Shown one piece after another: positions 59,266 through 64,000 of a DNA stretch of 64,000 bases. The notes under the pieces are model-generated. The model was not told where the DNA came from, searched no databases, and worked only from the letters and a program-made list of their open reading frames with translations. How positions within the stretch are numbered: position 1 is the stretch's first letter; every line of letters starts with the position of its first letter. The position numbers and the translations under genes were made by a program. This DNA comes from a bacterium (GTDB lineage Bacteria > Actinomycetota > Acidimicrobiia > Acidimicrobiales > Bin134): assembly GCA_028819295.1 (NCBI GenBank), contig JAPPMA010000070.1:69284-133283 (forward strand). Reading direction: 5' to 3'.

Positions 59266-60698
59266 AGCAGCCGTCACCCGCCCTATATAGTGCGGTGCTC
59301 CACATTTTGGGCAACACCGATTCCCGCTCGCGGTCAATGTCGGTCACGATGTCCGATCTGGTCGAGCATCTCACTGCTGAGCAGGCCGCTTGCCTGCCAC
59401 ACGCGTTTGGGCAGGTTCTCCCTTTGCTGAGCAAGGATCCTGAACGGCTGCAATTCGCCGCTCATCTTGCCGTTCGCTTCGACTTCTACGAAGTCGCCGC
59501 TGAATTGGCAAAGATCGCGTTGGCCCAAGGCGATCGCGAATTGAAATTGGCCGCAGCATCGTTGTGCGGAAATCCAGCCGTTGAGGGATCGGTTCGCCAG
59601 CGGGTCGCTGAGGCGGTGGCCGATGACCCATACGGCCGGATACGCCTGGACAGCAGCGCCGTGCCGGGCACAGAGGACGAGATTCTCTTGTACTCTCAGT
59701 GCTGGCCCGGCGTCCGTACTGAGTCAGAACCTCTTTTGCAGACGCCGGTAGCCGTTTTGGACTGGAGCTTTCCCGCCGATGCTGCTCTTCGCCTCGCGGT
59801 GCAACTCGACAAGGCTGGGGCATCAGTTCGCCGGCTCTCACCTGAGGTGGAAATCCCGCATTGGTTCGGAGCCCAGACGGTGCTTGTGTGTCAGGCCCCT
59901 ACCAGAATTCGAGTGCTGAACAGCCATCCCGGCTTTCCCGAGCGCCGGATTCTTGTTGAAGCCATGCCAGCGAACAGCCGAGAATCCGACAAGCTGCTGC
60001 GTATAGTCAACGGCGCGCTGACTGGGCCGCATAGATTGAGCCTGGCTGCGTTCGGTCCAGAGGTCGAGCACGCTGTGTATGCCCCCGATGTCTTCACAGC
60101 AGGGGTCTATTCCACAAGAGACGCAGCATTCTTGTCCGGGACGACGTCGTCGTCCCTCAACCGCCTGCGCACTAGAGGTATTCTCCATCCGCGCAATGCG
60201 GGTACCTATCTCTGGACGTTCCGAGACGTCGTGGCGGTCCGAACCTGGATGTACTTGAAGTCGAGGTCTCAGCGTCGTGTATCCAGCAATGTTGTTGAGG
60301 CGCTGGCTCGGTTTGCTGGCGATTCCACAGCGGTTCGGCTTGGTGCTACATCTGGGGGAAAAGTGCTGGTGGACCAAGGCGATGGATGGGATGACGTGGA
60401 GAGCGGCCAAAGGGTTATGGGAATCCCCATCACCGACATCGATGAAGTATTCCGACCCTTCGAATACGGCGGAGGCACCACGCTTGATCTATTGCAAGCT
60501 AACGACAACACCGAACTGCACCCGACAATCCTCAGCGGGACCTACCATCTCAGCGGCCATCGGATCAGCGCCAAGGCTTTGGCGAGCGTGGACACCCTCT
60601 GTCGCCGTGAAGTCATTGAAGCGGCCTATCCTGAGTTGGAAGGGAAGTCGTTCGAAGACACGGTGTCGGTTGGCCGACAGCTGTTGAGCGCAATCTGA
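59253..60698 (+). CDS. MerR-HTH plus DUF433-like protein (large VapB45-like antitoxin)
   Basis: This 481-aa protein has three parts. Residues about 1-250 are helical and then alpha/beta, with no known domain. A MerR-like helix-turn-helix follows (GVYSTRDAAFLSGTTSSSL, then WTFRDVVAVRTWMYLK, about 290-340). The C-terminal part (LHPTILSGTYHLSGHRISAK and on) looks like DUF433, with the usual hP-x-i-x-sG-x-h ... G-x-R-I pattern. HTH plus DUF433 followed by a PIN-like gene is the VapB45/VapC45 layout, but known antitoxins are about 220 aa, so the N-terminal half is extra. The stop is 2 bp before the next ATG. Confidence 0.65.
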   Translation: MATIEQPSPALYSAVLHILGNTDSRSRSMSVTMSDLVEHLTAEQAACLPHAFGQVLPLLSKDPERLQFAAHLAVRFDFYEVAAELAKIALAQGDRELKLAAASLCGNPAVEGSVRQRVAEAVADDPYGRIRLDSSAVPGTEDEILLYSQCWPGVRTESEPLLQTPVAVLDWSFPADAALRLAVQLDKAGASVRRLSPEVEIPHWFGAQTVLVCQAPTRIRVLNSHPGFPERRILVEAMPANSRESDKLLRIVNGALTGPHRLSLAAFGPEVEHAVYAPDVFTAGVYSTRDAAFLSGTTSSSLNRLRTRGILHPRNAGTYLWTFRDVVAVRTWMYLKSRSQRRVSSNVVEALARFAGDSTAVRLGATSGGKVLVDQGDGWDDVESGQRVMGIPITDIDEVFRPFEYGGGTTLDLLQANDNTELHPTILSGTYHLSGHRISAKALASVDTLCRREVIEAAYPELEGKSFEDTVSVGRQLLSAI

Positions 60699-60700
60699 CC

Positions 60701-61057
60701 ATGCGGTTGCTGTACGACGCCGTACTGCCGAATAGCCTCTCGCAGGAGGCTCCGGCCAATTTCGAGCTTGATCGCTGGGATGGCGAAGCTGTGTCAGATG
60801 CTGAACTGGTCCGTGCGTCAGGGGAACGAGGATGCCGCGGCGTGATCCTCTGGGGCCGGGACTCGCTTCAACAAGCTGACTTGCAAGAAACTGCCCAAGA
60901 AGCAGGAGTCGCACTCGTGGCCGTGGAAGCCGACAATCCCATCGATGCCAAGAATCGGATCCTGAAGAACCTTTCAGCCTTGCACCGGACGCTGGAAGAC
61001 AACGACCGCCTGCTTGTGCTGGCCAACGAAGTCCGACCCCTTGGCGGCGGCGGGTAA
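60701..61057 (+). CDS. DUF5615/VapC45-like PIN-family toxin candidate
   Basis: This 118-aa protein begins MRLLYDAVLPNSLSQEAPAN, with an early Asp as in Mut7-C/DUF5615 PIN-like proteins. VSDAELVRASGERGCRGVIL carries the second acidic position, and LQETAQEAGVALVAVEADNP follows the fold pattern. It is placed directly after a DUF433-type gene, as a VapC45 toxin would be. The catalytic set is not fully clear, so this is a moderate call. Confidence 0.55.
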   Translation: MRLLYDAVLPNSLSQEAPANFELDRWDGEAVSDAELVRASGERGCRGVILWGRDSLQQADLQETAQEAGVALVAVEADNPIDAKNRILKNLSALHRTLEDNDRLLVLANEVRPLGGGG

Positions 61058-61201
61058 GTGCCGATGGGCCGCATTAGGCAGTGCGGGTTTGTCATCTGCT
61101 TGGTCAGGCTTGCAGCCTCCTTTTGGGCTAGCCGCTGGACCCCATATAATGCCGTCAGCCATAGGGCTATCCACGATCTCTCAGCATGTCGCTCCAAGGT
61201 C

Positions 61202-62266
61202 GGTGAACTCCACCGGTGGTCGCGACGGATCGGCCATGATGGCCGGTCAGCAATGTCGGCGACCGACCGGTGGAGGTGTTCGGTATGGCACGGCGTGTTT
61301 GTCAAGAGGAGCGCGTCTGGATTGAGGTGTTGTCCGGGGAGGGGCTCGGCGGCGCGGAGATCGCGGCGCGGTTGGGAAGGGGCCGGGCGACGGTTTGGCG
61401 GGAGCGCAGGCGCTGCGGGGTCGGCGGCGGCTATTGCGCCCACCGGGCGCAGTCCGACGCTGACGCGAGGGCGCGAAGGCCCCGGGCGTCGAGGCTGGCC
61501 GCCGGCGGGGCGTTGCGCCGGCGGGTGCAGGATCGCCTCGGCGAGCGGCTGTCTCCCCACGCCATTTCAGCCGAGCTGTCCCAGTGCGGGTTCAGGGTCT
61601 GCGCGGAGACGATCTGCCGGGGGTGCTATGACCTAACCGGGCGCGGCGGGTTGAGGGCCGGCACCTGGAAGAAGCTGCCCCGGGCCCGGCGGCGGCGCAA
61701 GCCGCGGGCCGCCGCGAGCAGGCCAAGCGCTCGGCTCTGGGCGGGTACAAGCCCATAGCGGACCGGCCCCGGTCGGCCGAGGACCGCGAGGAGCCGGGCC
61801 ATTGGGAGGGCGATTTGATCATCGGCAAGAACAACCAGACCGCCGTGGCCACCCTGGTCGAGCGCTCCAGCCGCTGCACCCTTTTGGTGCCGCTGCCCGG
61901 CGGCTGCGACGCCCCCAGCACCGCCCGGGCGGTCACCGCCGCGCTGGCCCGCCAGCCCGCGCCCATGCTCAAAACCCTCACCTGGGACCAGGGCACAGAG
62001 ATGGCCCGATGGGCCGACATCGAAGCCGCCCTGGACATCGAGGTGTACTTCTGCGAACCCCGATCCCCCTGGCAGCGGGGGACCAACGAGCAGACCAACG
62101 GCATACTCCGCAGATGGCTCCCCAAAAGCACAGACCTCAACATCGCCAAAGCCCGCCTCTCGGTCATCGAGGACCGCATCAACAACATGCCCCGCAAACT
62201 CCACCGGTGGAACTCAGCCCAAACCATCTACAATGCCCTCTGTCGCGACCACCGATAGAGCTTGCC
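61202..62266. mobile_element. IS30-family insertion sequence
   Basis: A 1065-bp element has 25-bp imperfect inverted ends (61202-61226 and 62242-62266, 20 of 25 matching), with an identical 13-bp core CGGTGGTCGCGAC. A 3-bp direct repeat GTC flanks it (61199-61201 and 62267-62269), the size expected for IS30. It separates the PIN-like cassette from the coiled-coil gene. The transposase is frameshifted. Confidence 0.85.
61285..62258 (+). pseudogene. IS30-family transposase, frameshifted
   Basis: The first frame (from ATG 61285, or GTG 61270) has the N-terminal HTH (GLGGAEIAARLGRGRATVWRE) and WKKLPRARRRRKPR, then drifts and stops at 61758. The -1 frame carries LGGYKPIADRP, GHWEGDLIIGKNNQTAVATL (first DDE Asp), WDQGTEMARWADIE (second Asp) and SPWQRGTNEQTNGILRRWLP (Glu), ending at 62258. 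The joint lies in a GC-repetitive stretch near 61700-61720. The full catalytic DDE set is intact, so either a recent frameshift or programmed -1 slippage is possible. Confidence 0.82.
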
Positions 62267-62297
62267 GTCCCTTGGTCCTAGCGATAAGGAGTACAAG

Positions 62298-63896
62298 ATG
62301 TCCCTACAATACAGAGCGATTTGGAGTGACAACAGGCTTGACCTGATAGACACCGCAAGACCGGTATTTCAGGAGTGGATTGAGTCGAAGGGCATCAATC
62401 TCCAGATTCCGCAAGAAGGCATCAAGCATGTCGGTACAAATGAAGTCACCGTGGATCATGCGTCGAAGGGAGATGTCAGCGCACTTCGTATTCGCTTAGT
62501 TGAAGATCGTGCCGAGGAAGAGAGTGAGGAACGTTGGACTACGACTGTTCATTGGATGACCCACGGCGCGGATGGCTGGGTGTGGGCCGACGTTGAATGG
62601 GTCTCAGATGCGGCATTTGCCCGCCCTCCTGACATGGCTGCCCCCCGATTGGTTCGCACCCGGGGCGAGCATATAAACGCCGATGGTGAACAAGGACGAC
62701 TCGGGCCACACCCTTCGCTGGTCAGGCCAACCAATGTGGACGGCTTGATTGAGTGGATTCTTAGTCCCGACCGTCTCGTACCTGTTGTGCTGTACTCAGT
62801 TGACCAGCATATTGGTCCAGAACAATTCGAGACCCGCGCTAGGAAGACGGCGAGTCGCCTTGCAGGATGCGCAGACGTACGGATGCTCACGATCGAGTCC
62901 GAACCTGCATTCAATGACACCATGGAGCCGCTTTCTCTATCGGGCTTTCAAGGGGCAGTTCGTGTGTATTTGCCGGGCATAGATCCTGATGACCCTGAGC
63001 CATGGAGACACCGCTATACGAGGGCTCGTAACTTGTCAGTTAACGCCCATTCGGCAGCGAATGTTGTGGTACGTCAAATTCTGCCCCGCATGGCCGCTCA
63101 GCAGCCTCCAGAAGTCTATCGCTCACAAATCAGACACTTACTCGACCGCCAACGCCATGACTGGCAACAATTCGCGGAGGAACTAGATGCTGAACGTAAT
63201 CAACTTGTTAAGGACTTGGTGACTCTTCAACAAGAAAAAGAGGCATTACAGCTTGAACGTGACATAGCTTACGAAGATGCTGTTGAGAGCGAACGAGAGG
63301 CAGATCGTACTCGACGAAAACTCGACTTAATTCGAAAAGAGTTCCGAGAAATAGGCGGGACTCCTGAGAGTATTGAACAAGAAGCTGCGGTTGTCATTGA
63401 CCCAACTTCCTGCCAGGAATCAATTGAACTGGCTAAGTCGCTCAAGAATATATCGATTCATCCAGATGCACCGCAGGAAATTGAGCGACTAGACGAGTCG
63501 GCAGACTCCGAACTTTGGGCTCAGAGGATCTATCGTCACCTCCAATCTTTAGATTCCTATGCCCTTGAGAAGACAGAGGGGTTTGAGGGTTCGTTCAAGG
63601 AGTGGTGTGAGAGATCAGGCAGCGACTACGTCTTGTCTTTGAAGTTTGTCGCGATGTCTGAGAGCGAGTGGGTTCAAAAGAACGAGCGGGCGCGTGCCCG
63701 TCGAATACTTCCAGTTGATCGACAAGTCGCTGCCGGCGGTGAAATCCTGATGTTGGCGCATCTGAAGACGGTTCAAGGAGGCGGCACGACGATCCCGAGG
63801 ATCTACTTTCATGACGACACCAAGGGCGGTACGAAGAAAGTCCACATAGGCTTCATAGGGCCGCATGACTTGATGCCCAATAAATCCACAAACTAG
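62298..63896 (+). CDS. Coiled-coil protein of unknown function, defence-island type
   Basis: This 532-aa protein starts at ATG 62298 after an AAGGAG site. An N-terminal alpha/beta part contains PVVLYSVDQHIGPEQFETRA and GFQGAVRVYLPGIDPDDPEP. A long coiled coil follows (about residues 300-370, KDLVTLQQEKEALQLERDIA). A compact C-terminal domain has RRILPVDRQVAAGG, IPRIYFHDDTKGG and KVHIGFIGPHDLMPN. Codons are more AT-rich than in the flanking genes, which suggests transfer. No family was recognised. The gene sits 31 bp past an IS30 element, so its promoter may have changed. Confidence 0.65.
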   Translation: MSLQYRAIWSDNRLDLIDTARPVFQEWIESKGINLQIPQEGIKHVGTNEVTVDHASKGDVSALRIRLVEDRAEEESEERWTTTVHWMTHGADGWVWADVEWVSDAAFARPPDMAAPRLVRTRGEHINADGEQGRLGPHPSLVRPTNVDGLIEWILSPDRLVPVVLYSVDQHIGPEQFETRARKTASRLAGCADVRMLTIESEPAFNDTMEPLSLSGFQGAVRVYLPGIDPDDPEPWRHRYTRARNLSVNAHSAANVVVRQILPRMAAQQPPEVYRSQIRHLLDRQRHDWQQFAEELDAERNQLVKDLVTLQQEKEALQLERDIAYEDAVESEREADRTRRKLDLIRKEFREIGGTPESIEQEAAVVIDPTSCQESIELAKSLKNISIHPDAPQEIERLDESADSELWAQRIYRHLQSLDSYALEKTEGFEGSFKEWCERSGSDYVLSLKFVAMSESEWVQKNERARARRILPVDRQVAAGGEILMLAHLKTVQGGGTTIPRIYFHDDTKGGTKKVHIGFIGPHDLMPNKSTN

Positions 63897-64000
63897 CTGT
63901 AGAACCCGTAGAGGTTGTGGTCGCGTTCGGCGGGTGTTGGCTGTCGAACGGTCACGGCGGGGGAAGCGTGGTTGCGAATCGGCGTGCGGTGGTTTCGTCT
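63893..64000 (-). CDS. C-terminal end of a gene cut by the window edge
   Basis: A 35-codon open frame enters from the right edge and ends HASPAVTVRQPTPAERDHNL then YGFYS, with its stop overlapping that of the convergent coiled-coil gene. Codon use is host-like. No family can be assigned from this part. Confidence 0.45.
   Translation of the reverse strand, partial: RRNHRTPIRNHASPAVTVRQPTPAERDHNLYGFYS

Noticed and set aside
1..64000. CRISPR arrays, tRNA or rRNA genes
   Set aside because: No regularly spaced repeats and no cloverleaf or rRNA-like conserved segments were seen by eye on either strand.

Overview
The window looks like a chromosomal segment of a high-GC actinobacterium. Supporting signs are endonuclease NucS, which stands in for MutSL in this phylum, a fused ATP sulfurylase/APS kinase, a sterol-type ipdA-ipdB-ipdC set with ipdF, many GTG starts, and at least a dozen genes whose start codon lies 6-9 nt after a TANNNT -10 box, as expected for leaderless transcripts. 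An uncultured member of the Acidimicrobiia would fit, but that placement is inference. No rRNA, tRNA or CRISPR array was recognised.

Layout: 1-4.3 kb (minus strand) holds a partial membrane protein, nucS, two CysQ/IMPase-family phosphatases and the fused Sat-APS kinase, that is, sulfate activation plus PAP/PAPS turnover. A divergent SLC13 permease (4.4-6.2 kb) is a plausible sulfate or anion importer. An APH-type kinase, ogt and an SDR follow. An AT-rich island at 8.6-11.6 kb carries four accessory genes (SocA/Panacea-like, membrane protein, Sce7726-like PD-(D/E)XK nuclease, unknown 400-aa protein) and runs into a one-polypeptide restriction-modification enzyme ending at 15.0 kb. I consider this five-gene set the best candidate for an undescribed system. 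From 15 to 22.5 kb there is acyl-CoA metabolism, a DHA2-type exporter, cobQ, a DUF2784 protein, an SDR and a VOC protein.

The 22.5-28 kb stretch is a mosaic: VapBC, a decayed NotI-type restriction module whose endonuclease frame was broken by a 20-bp tandem duplication, a 138-bp direct repeat flanking a 406-bp insert, a truncated VOC gene, a P450 remnant, two methyltransferases and a second VapBC. From 28 to 50.8 kb the host background returns: AMP-binding enzymes, a two-subunit CaiB/BaiF CoA-transferase, several SDRs, ipdF, ipdA-ipdB-ipdC (sterol C/D-ring catabolism), a paired acyl-CoA dehydrogenase, an orphan LivG-type ATPase, three lipoproteins, a Phd/VapC module and housekeeping enzymes.

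From 50.9 kb to the right edge lies a defence-type island: an SNF2 helicase with a DUF3883-like end, an NYN nuclease opposite two tiny genes, an RloA/RloB-like pair behind a perfect palindrome, a pRiA4b ORF3 protein, a three-gene MerR-DUF433/PIN-like cassette, an IS30 element with a frameshifted transposase and a 3-bp target duplication, and a coiled-coil protein of unknown function.
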